This document shows, in pieces, positions 10,618 to 18,992 of a stretch of DNA of 64,000 nt. The notes below the pieces were generated by a model. That model had not been told where the DNA came from and ran no database searches. It worked only from the letters and a program-made list of their open reading frames with translations. Origin of the DNA: Burkholderiales bacterium (GTDB taxonomy: Bacteria > Pseudomonadota > Gammaproteobacteria > Burkholderiales > Burkholderiaceae_C). Positions within the stretch are counted from its first letter, which is position 1. The number at the start of each line of letters is the position of its first letter. A program made the translations under genes and the position numbers. The stretch lies in contig JADJDV010000005.1 in NCBI GenBank assembly GCA_016702555.1, positions 528,256-592,255 on the forward strand. Direction: 5' to 3'.

Positions 10618-11226
10618 TCAGTGGAGACCGCCATAGTTGTCTTCGCGAATCACGCGCGGCGTGACCTCGCGCGGCTCGATCGTCACCGGCTCGTAGATCA
10701 CGCGCTGGCGCTCGGCGTCATAGCGCATCTCGACGTGGCCGGAGAGCGGGAAGTCCTTGCGGAACGGATGGCCGATGAAGCCGTAGTCGGTCAGGATGCG
10801 GCGCAGGTCGGCGTGGCCCTCGAACATGATGCCGTACAGGTCGAACGCCTCGCGCTCGAACCAGTTGGCCGCGCTCCAGATGTCGGTGACTGACGCGATC
10901 ACCGGAAATTCGTCGTCGGCGCAGAACACGCGCACGCGCAGGCGCTGGTTCAGGCTCACCGACAGCAGGTGCACCACCACGGCGAAGCGCGCGCCCTCCC
11001 AGCGGCCATCACCGTAGGTCGAATAGTCAACGCCGCACAGGTCGATCAGCTGCTCGAACTTGCAGCCGGCGGCACTCTGCAGCGTGCGCATGGCCTCGTG
11101 GTAGTGGGTGGCACCGACGGTCACCGTGACTTCGCCCAGCGCCAGCTCGATCTGCCGGGCATGCGTGCCCAGCGCGGTGGCGACGGTGTCTTTCAGGGCT
11201 TCGGGGGCAATGGCGATATCGGTCAT
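10618..11226 (-). CDS. nuoC: NADH-quinone oxidoreductase subunit C
   Basis: This 202-residue peripheral-arm subunit is the 30-kDa type. The signature block NWFEREAFDLYGIMFEGHADLRRI falls at residues 121-144, followed by TDYGFIGHPFRKDFP. The start MTDIAIAPEALKD at 11224-11226 is two bases after the nuoB stop. It is a separate gene from nuoD, as usual in beta-proteobacteria. Confidence 0.97.
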   Translation of the reverse strand: MTDIAIAPEALKDTVATALGTHARQIELALGEVTVTVGATHYHEAMRTLQSAAGCKFEQLIDLCGVDYSTYGDGRWEGARFAVVVHLLSVSLNQRLRVRVFCADDEFPVIASVTDIWSAANWFEREAFDLYGIMFEGHADLRRILTDYGFIGHPFRKDFPLSGHVEMRYDAERQRVIYEPVTIEPREVTPRVIREDNYGGLH

Positions 11227-11228
11227 GC

Positions 11229-11708
11229 TCACACCCGCGCGATCGTGTGGGTGCGACGCACCTTGGCCTGCAACTGGATGATGCCGTAGATCAGCGCCTC
11301 GGCCGTCGGCGGGCAGCCCGGCACGTACACGTCGACCGGCACGATGCGGTCGCAGCCGCGCACCACCGCATAGCTGTAGTGGTAGTAGCCGCCGCCATTG
11401 GCGCACGAGCCCATCGAGATCACCCAGCGCGGCTCGGCCATCTGGTCGTACACCTTGCGCAGCGCCGGCGCCATCTTGTTGCACAGCGTGCCGGCGACGA
11501 TCATCAGGTCGGACTGGCGCGGACTGGCGCGGAACACCTCGGCGCCGAAGCGCGCGAGGTCGTAGCGCGCGGCGGCGGCGTGCATCATTTCCACCGCGCA
11601 GCAGGCCAGACCGAAGGTCACCGGCCACAGGGAGCCGGTCTTGGCCCAGTTCACCGCCGCATCGATGCCGGTGAGCAGAAAGCCCTTTTGCTGAAGCTGA
11701 TCATTCAT
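11229..11708 (-). CDS. nuoB: NADH-quinone oxidoreductase subunit B
   Basis: This 159-residue subunit holds cluster N2, the last redox centre before quinone. All four ligands are visible: tandem C36-C37 (FGLACCAVEMM), C102 (MGSCANGGG) and C132 (VPGCPPTAEAL). Length and sequence are typical. It lies between nuoA and nuoC in the operon. Confidence 0.98.
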   Translation of the reverse strand: MNDQLQQKGFLLTGIDAAVNWAKTGSLWPVTFGLACCAVEMMHAAAARYDLARFGAEVFRASPRQSDLMIVAGTLCNKMAPALRKVYDQMAEPRWVISMGSCANGGGYYHYSYAVVRGCDRIVPVDVYVPGCPPTAEALIYGIIQLQAKVRRTHTIARV

Positions 11709-11751
11709 ATGCCAATTCCCCGCCGGCGCGCGTCCGGCCGCCGGGCGCCGC

Positions 11752-12111
11752 TCATTCCCAATCGAGCGCGCCCTTCTTCCATTCGTAGACGAAACCCACC
11801 ACCAGGATGGTCAGGAAGATCAGGACCGCGACAAAGCCCGTGAGGCCCACTTCCTTGAGCGCCACCGCCCAGGGAAACAGGAAGGCGATCTCGAGGTCGA
11901 ACAGGATGAACAGGATGGCCACCAGGTAGTAGCGCACGTCGAACTTCATGCGTGCGTCCTCGAAGGCCTCGAAGCCGCATTCATACGGCGAATTCTTGGC
12001 GGGGTCGGCCTTGTGCGGCTTGAGAAAGTTGCCCATGCCGAGGCACAACGCCCCGACAGCCAAGCCCACCAATATGAAGAGCAGAACGGGGAGGTACTCG
12101 GCGAGATTCAT
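11752..12111 (-). CDS. nuoA: NADH-quinone oxidoreductase subunit A
   Basis: This 119-residue three-helix membrane subunit opens the operon. The start MNLAEYLPVLLFILVG at 12109-12111 fits the family; the frame continues open upstream into the tRNA. The conserved loop KNSPYECGFEAFEDARMKFDVRYYL is present, including the quinone-chamber cysteine. The gene starts 57 bases after the 3' end of tRNA-Leu, so part of its transcript may be read through from the tRNA promoter. Confidence 0.97.
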   Translation of the reverse strand: MNLAEYLPVLLFILVGLAVGALCLGMGNFLKPHKADPAKNSPYECGFEAFEDARMKFDVRYYLVAILFILFDLEIAFLFPWAVALKEVGLTGFVAVLIFLTILVVGFVYEWKKGALDWE

Positions 12112-12168
12112 TGGACTTGTAATGTGGTCATCTGGGGTGTCGGCCCACCCCGGGGCATAGGTATTTCT

Positions 12169-12253
12169 TGGTGCCGTCGGCGAGACTCGAACTCGCACAG
12201 CTTTCGCCACTACCCCCTCAAGATAGCGTGTCTACCAATTCCACCACGACGGC
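12169..12253 (-). tRNA. tRNA-Leu (anticodon GAG)
   Basis: The minus strand reads GCCGUCGUGGUGGAAUUGG at the 5' end and closes with GACGGCACCA, giving a seven-pair acceptor stem and an encoded CCA. The anticodon loop is UUGAGGG between CUAUC and GGUAG, so the anticodon is GAG. A long variable arm and the T-loop GUUCGAGUC are present, as expected for a type II tRNA. It sits between secG and nuoA. Confidence 0.96.
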
Positions 12254-12329
12254 ACAAGGTATCTCCAGCGACCATCCAACCACTTCAAGCGGCCGATTCA
12301 AGCTGCCAGAGCAACAAGGAGTTTATCCT

Positions 12330-12357
12330 GAAAAACCAGGGTTTCCGAGGGGAAACC
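12330..12357 (-). terminator. Rho-independent terminator after tpiA-secG
   Basis: On the minus strand GGTTTCC and GGAAACC pair around a CCTC loop (12340-12357) and are followed by CTGGTTTTTC. It lies 30 bases after the secG stop and before tRNA-Leu, so it should end the secG transcript. The T tract is offset by three bases, making strength uncertain. Confidence 0.65.
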
Positions 12358-12386
12358 ATGACATGCTCAAACAGCTTGCAGCGCGC

Positions 12387-12857
12387 TTACTTGCCCGGAA
12401 TCTGGGCCGCACCGGTGGCATCCGTTGCTGGCGGCGCCACGGCCCCAGCAGCGGGTGCCGGCACCGAAGTGTCGCTGCCCGGAATGGCGGCCGCACCCGG
12501 TATCGCCGCAGCCGCGCCATCGGCCGACGCCGCCGGCACCGCCGCCGAGGCGGTGGGCGCCGGCGCGCTCACGGCGGCGCGCTCCAGCACGCTGGAGCCC
12601 GTGCTGGGCGCAGTGCGCAGGCTGAAGCCGAAGTAGGCCAGCGCCAGCGTGCTGGCGAAGAACACCGTGGCCAGCACGGCCGTGGCGCGCGAGAGGAAGT
12701 TGGCGCTGCCGCTGGCGCCGAACAGGCTGCCCGAGGCACCACTGCCAAAGGCCGCGCCCATGTCGGCACCCTTGCCGTGCTGCATCAGGATCAGGCCGAT
12801 CATCACCAGCGCCGAGAGGATCTGCAGCACCAGCACCAGGTTCAGGACAACATTCAT
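12387..12857 (-). CDS. secG: Preprotein translocase subunit SecG
   Basis: SecG is the small two-helix partner of SecYE in the inner-membrane translocon. The first 80 residues match the family: a helix MNVVLNLVLVLQILSALVMI, the conserved loop MQHGKGADMGAAFGSGASGS and a second helix near 60-78. The remaining 75 residues are an Ala/Pro-rich low-complexity tail with repeated AAIPG units, making it 156 residues against about 110 in E. coli. It follows tpiA by 39 bases, a common arrangement. Confidence 0.94.
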   Translation of the reverse strand: MNVVLNLVLVLQILSALVMIGLILMQHGKGADMGAAFGSGASGSLFGASGSANFLSRATAVLATVFFASTLALAYFGFSLRTAPSTGSSVLERAAVSAPAPTASAAVPAASADGAAAAIPGAAAIPGSDTSVPAPAAGAVAPPATDATGAAQIPGK

Positions 12858-12896
12858 TCGTTTACTCCAAGCACTCGTTCTTCCGGGCGCGCGCCC

Positions 12897-13649
12897 TCAG
12901 CCGGCGGCCGCCACGATCTTCAGGAAATCGGGCGCCTTCAGCGCCGCGCCACCGATCAGGCCGCCATCGATGTCGGGCTGCGCCAGCAGTTCGGCGGCGT
13001 TGCCGGCGTTCATGCTGCCGCCGTAGAGGATGCGCACGCGCGCCGCCGCGTCATCGCTGGCGGCACGCAGTTGCGCGCGCAACACGGCGTGCACCGCCTG
13101 CGCCTGTTCCGGCGTGGCGGTCTTGCCGGTGCCGATGGCCCATACCGGCTCGTAGGCGACCACGATGTCGCGGATGCCCTGGCCGCCGAGATGAATCACC
13201 GCCGCCAACTGGCGCTGGACGATGAACTCGGTCATGCCCTCCTCGCGCTCGCGCAGGGTTTCGCCCACGCAGACGATCGGCGTAATGCCCGCCGCCAGCG
13301 CGCGCTGCGCCTTGATCGCCACATGCACGTCGGTCTCGGCCTGGTGCTGGCGGCGCTCGCTGTGGCCGACGATCGCGTAGCGCACGCCAACGTCCTGCAG
13401 CATGCTGGCCGAGACATCGCCGGTGAAGGCGCCGTTGTCGTGCTGCGATACGTTCTGCGCACCGAGCGCGATCACCGGGCTGCCCGCCAGCAACTGGCGT
13501 ACCTGATCCAGGTAGGCCATCGGCGGGCACACCACCACATCGCATGCGGGTTGGCCGATGCCGGCCAGCAATTCCTGCACCAGACTTTGATTGGCGGCCA
13601 GGCTGCCATTCATCTTCCAGTTGCCGGCGATGAGTTTTCTTCTGCTCAT
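12897..13649 (-). CDS. tpiA: Triosephosphate isomerase
   Basis: This cytoplasmic glycolytic enzyme interconverts dihydroxyacetone phosphate and glyceraldehyde 3-phosphate. Active-site residues are K12 (NWKMNG), H96 (VGHSERR) and E167 (AYEPVWAIGTGK), the last followed by the mobile loop. At 250 residues it has the normal length. The start codon at 13647-13649 lies two bases after the upstream oxidoreductase stop, suggesting cotranscription. Confidence 0.98.
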   Translation of the reverse strand: MSRRKLIAGNWKMNGSLAANQSLVQELLAGIGQPACDVVVCPPMAYLDQVRQLLAGSPVIALGAQNVSQHDNGAFTGDVSASMLQDVGVRYAIVGHSERRQHQAETDVHVAIKAQRALAAGITPIVCVGETLREREEGMTEFIVQRQLAAVIHLGGQGIRDIVVAYEPVWAIGTGKTATPEQAQAVHAVLRAQLRAASDDAAARVRILYGGSMNAGNAAELLAQPDIDGGLIGGAALKAPDFLKIVAAAG

Positions 13650-13651
13650 GC

Positions 13652-14665
13652 TCAGTTCCAGGTCAATACGATCTTGCCGACGTGCCGGCCGCTCTGCATC
13701 AGCGCGTGCGCGCGCGCGGCGCCGCTGGGCAGGCCGTCGCCCGCCTCGACGGCCGGAAACACGCTGTGGATCACGGGCTTGATGCGCCCTTGCTCGATCC
13801 ACGGCCACACCTTGGTCTTCAGCGCCTGGGCGATGGCGCCCTTGAACGCAATGGGACGCTGGCGCAGCGTGGAGCCGGTGATGGTGAGGCGCCGACGCAA
13901 CACCAGGCCCGCGTTGAAGTCGGCCTTGGTGCCGCCCTGCACGGCGATGATGACGATGCGGCCGTCCTCGGCCAGGCATTCGATCTCGCGCTTGACGTAG
14001 TCGCCTGCGACCATGTCGAGCACTACATCGACGCCCTTGCCGCCAGTCAGCTTTTGGGCTGCCTCGGCGAAGTCAGCGGTCTTGTAGTTGATCGCGTGGT
14101 CGGCACCCAGCCGGAGACATTCGGCGCATTTCTCGTCCGAGCCTGCCGTGACGATGACGGTGGCGCCCGCCGCCTTGGCCATCTGGATCGCCGTCACGCC
14201 GATGCCGCTGGAGCCGCCCTGCACCAGCAGGGTTTCACCCGCCTGCAGGCGGCCGCGGTCGAAGACGTTGCTCCAGACGGTGAAGAAGGTCTCGGGCAGC
14301 GAGGCGGCCTCGACGTCGCTCCAGCCCTGCGGCACCGGCAGGCATTGCGGCACGGGGGCCACGCAGTATTCGGCATAGCCGCCACCGGCGACCAAGGCGC
14401 AAACACGGTCGCCGATTCTCAAGCCGGCCGCCGCCATGGCCTCAGCGTCGCCCGATTCGATGACGCCCGCCACCTCCAGCCCCGGCAGGTCCGACGCGCC
14501 GGGTGGCACGGGGTAGTTGCCAGTACGCTGCAGCACGTCGGGGCGGTTGACGCCCGACGCACCGACGCGAATCAGCACTTCGCCCGCGCCCGCGACCGGC
14601 ATCGGGCGCTCGGCCGGCACCAGCACCTCGGGGGCACCGTAGGCGCGAATCTCAATGCACTTCAT
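13652..14665 (-). CDS. NAD(P)H-quinone oxidoreductase, zinc-independent MDR family
   Basis: This 337-residue protein is a medium-chain dehydrogenase/reductase of the quinone-oxidoreductase (PIG3-like) group, expected to reduce quinones or enones with NADPH in the cytoplasm. Visible blocks are the N-terminal GroES-like fold with GVNRPDVLQRTGNYP, and a Rossmann domain with LVQGGSSGIGVTAIQMAKA near 147-165. It lacks the zinc-ligand cysteines of alcohol dehydrogenases. It lies between pnp and tpiA in the same direction. Substrate is unknown. Confidence 0.88.
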   Translation of the reverse strand: MKCIEIRAYGAPEVLVPAERPMPVAGAGEVLIRVGASGVNRPDVLQRTGNYPVPPGASDLPGLEVAGVIESGDAEAMAAAGLRIGDRVCALVAGGGYAEYCVAPVPQCLPVPQGWSDVEAASLPETFFTVWSNVFDRGRLQAGETLLVQGGSSGIGVTAIQMAKAAGATVIVTAGSDEKCAECLRLGADHAINYKTADFAEAAQKLTGGKGVDVVLDMVAGDYVKREIECLAEDGRIVIIAVQGGTKADFNAGLVLRRRLTITGSTLRQRPIAFKGAIAQALKTKVWPWIEQGRIKPVIHSVFPAVEAGDGLPSGAARAHALMQSGRHVGKIVLTWN

Positions 14666-14710
14666 GATCGACTCGGCTTGAGGTGGGACCAGGATCGCGC
14701 TGCGCGCCGA

Positions 14711-17023
14711 TCACTGTTGCTGCTGCTCCGCCATGGCGTCACCTTCGACCGGCGCGCGGCGCTCCTCGCGTTCGCCGCGCGGGGGACGGTCGCCATGGTC
14801 GTCGCGCGGTGCACGCTCGCCGCGGTCACCACGGTCGCCCCGATCACCACGCGAATAACGGTCACCGCGCTCGCCACGCTCGCGGTATTCGCGCGGCGGA
14901 CGGTCTTCCATGCCCTCCGGGCGGTCCAGCAATGCCTTCATCGACAGCTTGATGCGGCCCTTGTCGTCGGTCTCCAGCACCTTGACCTTGACCACCTGGC
15001 CTTCCTGCAGATAGTCGCTGACTTTCTCGACCCGCTCGTGCGCGATCTGGCTGATGTGCAGCAGGCCGTCCTTGCCGGGCAGGATGTTGACCAGCGCGCC
15101 GAACTCCAGCAGCTTGGTGATCGGGCCTTCGTAGACCTTGCCCACCTCGGCCTCGGCCGTGATGGCCTCGATGCGGCGCTTGGCGTCGTCGGCCTTGGCG
15201 GCGTCGTTGCTGGCAATGGTGATGGTGCCGTCCTCGGCGATGTCGATGGTGGTGCCGGTCTCTTCCGTCAGCATGCGGATGGTGGCGCCGCCCTTGCCGA
15301 TCACGTCGCGGATCTTCTCCGGATTGATCTTCATGGTGTAGAGCTTGGGCGCCCACGAGCTGATCTCGGCGCGCGCCTCGCCCATGGCGTCCTGCATCTT
15401 GCCCAGGATGTGCATGCGCGCTTCCTTGGCCTGCGCCAGCGCGACCTGCATGATCTCCTTGGTGATGCCCTGGATCTTGATGTCCATCTGCAGCGCGGTG
15501 ATGCCGGCGGTGGTGCCGGCCACCTTGAAGTCCATGTCGCCCAGATGGTCCTCATCGCCCAGGATGTCGGTCAGCACGGCGAAGCGGTTGTCTTCCTTGA
15601 TCAGGCCCATGGCGATGCCGGCGACGTGCGCCTTCATCGGCACGCCGGCGTCCATCAGCGACAGGCAGCCGCCGCAGACCGAGGCCATCGACGAGGAGCC
15701 GTTGGACTCGGTGATCTCGCTGACCACGCGGATGGTGTAGGGGAACTCGTCCCGCGCCGGCAGCAGCGGGATCAGCGCGCGCTTGGCCAGGCGGCCGTGA
15801 CCCACTTCGCGGCGTTTGGTCGTGCCCATGCGGCCGGCTTCACCGGTGGCGAAGGGCGGCATGTTGTAGTGGAACAGGAAGTGGTCCTCGAACTCGCCGG
15901 CCAGCGCGTCGATGCGCTGCGCATCGCGCTCGGTGCCCAGCGTGGTCACCACCAGCGCCTGCGTCTCGCCGCGCGTGAACAGCGCCGAGCCGTGGGTGCG
16001 CGGCAGCACGCCGTTGCGGATTTCGATCGGTCGCACGGTGCGCGTGTCACGACCGTCGATGCGCGGCTCGCCGGCCAGGATCTGGCCGCGCACGATGCGC
16101 GCCTCGATGTCGAACAGCAGGTTGTCGAGCTTGACGGGATCGAACGCCACGCCCTGCTCGCCCAGTTCGGCCTTGACCGCCGTGTAGGCCTCGCGGCAGG
16201 CCTGGGTGCGCGCCTGCTTGCTGCGGATCTGGTAGGCGGCGCGCAATTTTTCTTCGGCGGCAGCGCCAACCTTGGCGATGAAACCCTCGTCCTTGACCTC
16301 CGGCACCCAAGTGCCGTTCTCGGCCCACAGCGGCTTGCCGGCTTCGCGCACCATCTCATGGATGGCGTTGATGGCGATCCTGCCCTGCTCGTGGCCGAAC
16401 ACCACGGCGCCCAGCATCACGTCCTCGGTCAGCTGGTCGGCCTCGGACTCGACCATCAGCACGGCGCTTTCGGTGCCGGCGACGACCAGGTCCAGCTTGC
16501 TGCTCTCGCGCGCCGTCGGGCCCGGGTTGAGCACGTACTCGCCGTTGACGTAGCCCACGCGCGCCGCGCCGATCGGGCCGTTGAACGGAATGCCGCTGAT
16601 CGACAGCGCGGCGCTCACCCCCAGCATGGCGGCGATGTCGGCGTCCACCTCAGGGTTCAGCGACACGGTGTGGATCACCACGTGCACTTCGTTGAAGAAA
16701 CCCTCGGGGAACAGCGGGCGGATCGGGCGGTCGATCAGGCGGCTGGTCAGCGTCTCCAGCTCGCTCGGCTTGGCCTCGCGCTTGAAGAAGCTGCCGGGAA
16801 TCTTGCCGGCGGCGTAGGTCTTCTCGATGTAGTCGACGGTGAGCGGGAAGAAATCCTGTCCCGGCTTCGGGCTCTTGCTGGCGGCCACGGTGGCCAGCAC
16901 CACGGTACCGTCGATGTCGACCAGCACGGCGCCGTTGGCCTGGCGGGCGATCTCGCCCGTCTCCATGACGACGGTCTTGTCGCCCCACTGGAAAGACTTG
17001 GTGACTTTGTTGAACATGCTCAT
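14711..17023 (-). CDS. pnp: Polynucleotide phosphorylase
   Basis: PNPase degrades RNA 3' to 5' by phosphorolysis and is a degradosome component. The 770-residue protein has two RNase PH domains, then KH (KINPEKIRDVIGKGGATI) and S1 (VGKVYEGPITKLLEFGALV) domains. The last 60 residues are an Arg/Gly/Asp-rich tail (RGDRYSRGDRGDRGDRGER) before a Gln run. An open frame extends 21 codons upstream, but the start MSMFNKVTKSF at 17021-17023 has AAAGGAG seven bases before it. It follows rpsO, as in most proteobacteria. Confidence 0.97.
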   Translation of the reverse strand: MSMFNKVTKSFQWGDKTVVMETGEIARQANGAVLVDIDGTVVLATVAASKSPKPGQDFFPLTVDYIEKTYAAGKIPGSFFKREAKPSELETLTSRLIDRPIRPLFPEGFFNEVHVVIHTVSLNPEVDADIAAMLGVSAALSISGIPFNGPIGAARVGYVNGEYVLNPGPTARESSKLDLVVAGTESAVLMVESEADQLTEDVMLGAVVFGHEQGRIAINAIHEMVREAGKPLWAENGTWVPEVKDEGFIAKVGAAAEEKLRAAYQIRSKQARTQACREAYTAVKAELGEQGVAFDPVKLDNLLFDIEARIVRGQILAGEPRIDGRDTRTVRPIEIRNGVLPRTHGSALFTRGETQALVVTTLGTERDAQRIDALAGEFEDHFLFHYNMPPFATGEAGRMGTTKRREVGHGRLAKRALIPLLPARDEFPYTIRVVSEITESNGSSSMASVCGGCLSLMDAGVPMKAHVAGIAMGLIKEDNRFAVLTDILGDEDHLGDMDFKVAGTTAGITALQMDIKIQGITKEIMQVALAQAKEARMHILGKMQDAMGEARAEISSWAPKLYTMKINPEKIRDVIGKGGATIRMLTEETGTTIDIAEDGTITIASNDAAKADDAKRRIEAITAEAEVGKVYEGPITKLLEFGALVNILPGKDGLLHISQIAHERVEKVSDYLQEGQVVKVKVLETDDKGRIKLSMKALLDRPEGMEDRPPREYRERGERGDRYSRGDRGDRGDRGERAPRDDHGDRPPRGEREERRAPVEGDAMAEQQQQ

Positions 17024-17173
17024 GTTCGCTCCTTTGCGTTGGCCTCTTGGGCGGATGAACCCGCGGGCTTCAGAACACGATGCCATTCCATGAAAAGCCG
17101 CCGGCCCTGAGGCAGCTCCTGATGGAATGACACAGCTTCAGCTTCTGAAGAACTGCGCCGCGGGCAACAATGA

Positions 17174-17212
17174 CAAAAACGCCTGAGCCTTGGGAAGAAG
17201 GTCTCAGGCGTT
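17174..17212 (-). terminator. Terminator between rpsO and pnp
   Basis: On the minus strand AACGCCTGAGACCTT pairs with AAGGCTCAGGCGTT across a short loop, followed by a T run. It starts 17 bases after the rpsO stop. It is the counterpart of the rpsO-pnp terminator known in E. coli, allowing extra rpsO transcripts with partial read-through into pnp. Confidence 0.85.
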
Positions 17213-17228
17213 CATCGCGGGCATGCGC

Positions 17229-17495
17229 TTACTTGCGCAGACCCAGTTTCTGGATCAGGGCGAGGTAGCGGTCGGCGTCCTTGCCCTTCAGGTAATCCAG
17301 CAGCTTGCGGCGGCGGCTGACCATGCGCAACAGACCGCGGCGACCGTGGTGGTCCTTGGCGTGCTGCTTGAAATGCGGCATCAGCTCGTTGATGCGCGCG
17401 GTCAGGATGGCCACCTGCACTTCGGGGCTGCCGGTGTCGCCGGCGGCGCGCGCGTTGTCCTGGACCACGGCGGCCTTGTTCTCTTTGGAGATCAT
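17229..17495 (-). CDS. rpsO: 30S ribosomal protein S15
   Basis: S15 binds 16S rRNA early in 30S assembly. The 88-residue protein starts MISKENKAAVVQDNARAAGD and carries the family segment DTGSPEVQVAILTARI and the basic HHGRRGLLRMVSRRRKLLDYL. The start at 17493-17495 has GAGGAA upstream. It is followed by a terminator and pnp. Confidence 0.98.
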   Translation of the reverse strand: MISKENKAAVVQDNARAAGDTGSPEVQVAILTARINELMPHFKQHAKDHHGRRGLLRMVSRRRKLLDYLKGKDADRYLALIQKLGLRK

Positions 17496-17583
17496 GCGGA
17501 AATTCCTCGTTCCAAATTGTTTGACTTGCGAGGCGCGCCGGAACTGCACGCCACGTGCGTTTTGCGACTTGCAAAACCTTGAA

Positions 17584-17589
17584 ATTATA
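17584..17589 (-). promoter_or_regulatory. Candidate -10 box of the rpsO promoter
   Basis: TATAAT on the minus strand lies 88 bases upstream of the rpsO start, in the context GGCTATAATTTCAAGG. No good -35 is seen at normal spacing. The same GCTATAATTT core occurs before rpmB and a close variant before rpsU, which supports the call. Confidence 0.6.
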
Positions 17590-17632
17590 GCCGAGCGAAC
17601 ATGCCACCGGGCGGTGGTCGCCCTGGCCGCGC

Positions 17633-18647
17633 TCAGGGCGCCCGGCCGGGACGCGCCAGCCAATCGGCCAGGCGCTGTGCGCCCCGCTCCAGCCGCGCCA
17701 GCTCACGCGAGGCAAAGCACCAGCGCAACCAGCCTTCCGCCTCGGGCGCGAAGGCGATGCCAGGGGCCAGGCCCAGGCCGACCTCGGCCACCAGCCGCTT
17801 GGCCAGCTGCAGCGAATCGCCCTCGCCCTCGATGCGCAGGAACGCGTACATGCCACCCGGCGCGGCGCTGGTGTGCACACCGGGCAGGGCCTGCAGCCGC
17901 GGCACCAGGGTGTCGCGGCAGCGCTTGAGGTGAGCGACGATGCGCGGCGTGATGGTCTCGGCCTGCTCCAGCGCGGCCAGCGCCGCGCGCTGCACGAACA
18001 CCGGCGCGCAGGAGGTGTTGAATTCCAGCAGCTTGCCGATGTGCGGCGTCATGTCGGGCGGCATCACCAGGTAGCCCATGCGCCAGCCAGTCATCAGAAA
18101 GGCCTTGGAAAAACTCTGCACCACCACCAGCCGGTCGCCAGGATCGGCGATGTCGAGAAAGCTGGGCGCCGCGCCGTTGGCCGTGTCGCCGCGATAGTAC
18201 AGGCGCTCGTACACCTCGTCCGACAGGATCCAGGTGCCGGTTGGCCACGCAGTGCAGATCGGCGCCCAGGATGCGCGGCTGCGCCGTCAGGTTGGGCCAC
18301 ACCGGCGTGACGGCGACGACGCGGTCCCCGGCATCAATCAGTGCCTGCATGGCCACGATGAGCGCATTGACACCGCCCGAGGTGATGCCGATGCGCTCGA
18401 CACCCACCTGCCCATGCAGTCGTCCGGTGTAACTGGCGACCGCTTCGCGCAACTCGGGCAGGCCAAGGTTGTGCGAATAGAAGGTCTCACCCGCCTGCAG
18501 CGAAGCGATGCCGGCGGCGCGCACCGCCTCGGGCGTCACCTCGTCGCTTTCGCCAAACCAGAACGGCAGCACGTCGTCACGGCCCATGCCGGCGTTGGCG
18601 CCCTCACGGATTTTCGATTCTTCCAACTCCCGAATGGCTTGACGCAT
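17633..18647 (-). pseudogene. Class I/II PLP-dependent aminotransferase, broken by internal deletion and frame change
   Basis: Two frames together spell one fold-type I aminotransferase. The first (from 18647) gives about 136 residues, MRQAIRELEESKIREGANAG through ILGADLHCVAN. The second, from about base 18236 onward, resumes at GTWILSDEVYERLYYRGD and runs to the stop at 17633, with the PLP lysine in QSFSKAFLMTGWRMGY. Between them roughly 60-70 residues expected in the family are missing, including the NxPxNPTG cofactor-binding block, and the frame changes. The product cannot be functional if the sequence is right. An assembly or sequencing error is the alternative. Confidence 0.85.
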
Positions 18648-18747
18648 GCCCCACCGCCTTGTCCAATTTCAATCGAACGGCCTGCAAGCATCGCACATCG
18701 TCGACTGGCCGCGCGATCTGATCACTCAAAAAAGGGGAGCCATCACC

Positions 18748-18984
18748 ATGCCTGACCGCCATCGCCGCTCAATCTTGCTGGCCTGCACGCTGCTCGCTTT
18801 GACGATACCGGCCGGCGCCCAATCACGCACCAGGCCCGCCAAGAGCCCCAAGCCGCCCGACCCCAAGGTGCGCTACGCCAACGGCGATTCGGAGGCGCAG
18901 CGCCAGCGCCGCGAGGAGGCACGGCTGCGGCGCGAATGCAAGGGGCGCCCGAACGCCGGCGCCTGCCTGGGCTACACGCGCTGA
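18748..18984 (+). CDS. Small exported protein of unknown function
   Basis: This 78-residue product opens MPDRHRRSILLACTLLALTI and then PAGAQS, a clear Sec signal peptide with probable cleavage after GAQ. The mature part is short, basic and rich in Arg, Lys, Pro and Glu, with two cysteines (RRECKGRPNAGACLGY). An AGGGGAG box precedes the ATG by about 11 bases. The frame is open further upstream, but the signal peptide fixes the start. I do not recognise the family. It converges with speE, with eight bases between the stops. Confidence 0.6.
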   Translation: MPDRHRRSILLACTLLALTIPAGAQSRTRPAKSPKPPDPKVRYANGDSEAQRQRREEARLRRECKGRPNAGACLGYTR

Positions 18985-18992
18985 TGCGCCGA

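Noticed and set aside
13682..17110. 1142-codon plus-strand open frame across the oxidoreductase and pnp
   Set aside because: Spans two genes and their spacer on the other strand, with typical shadow composition.
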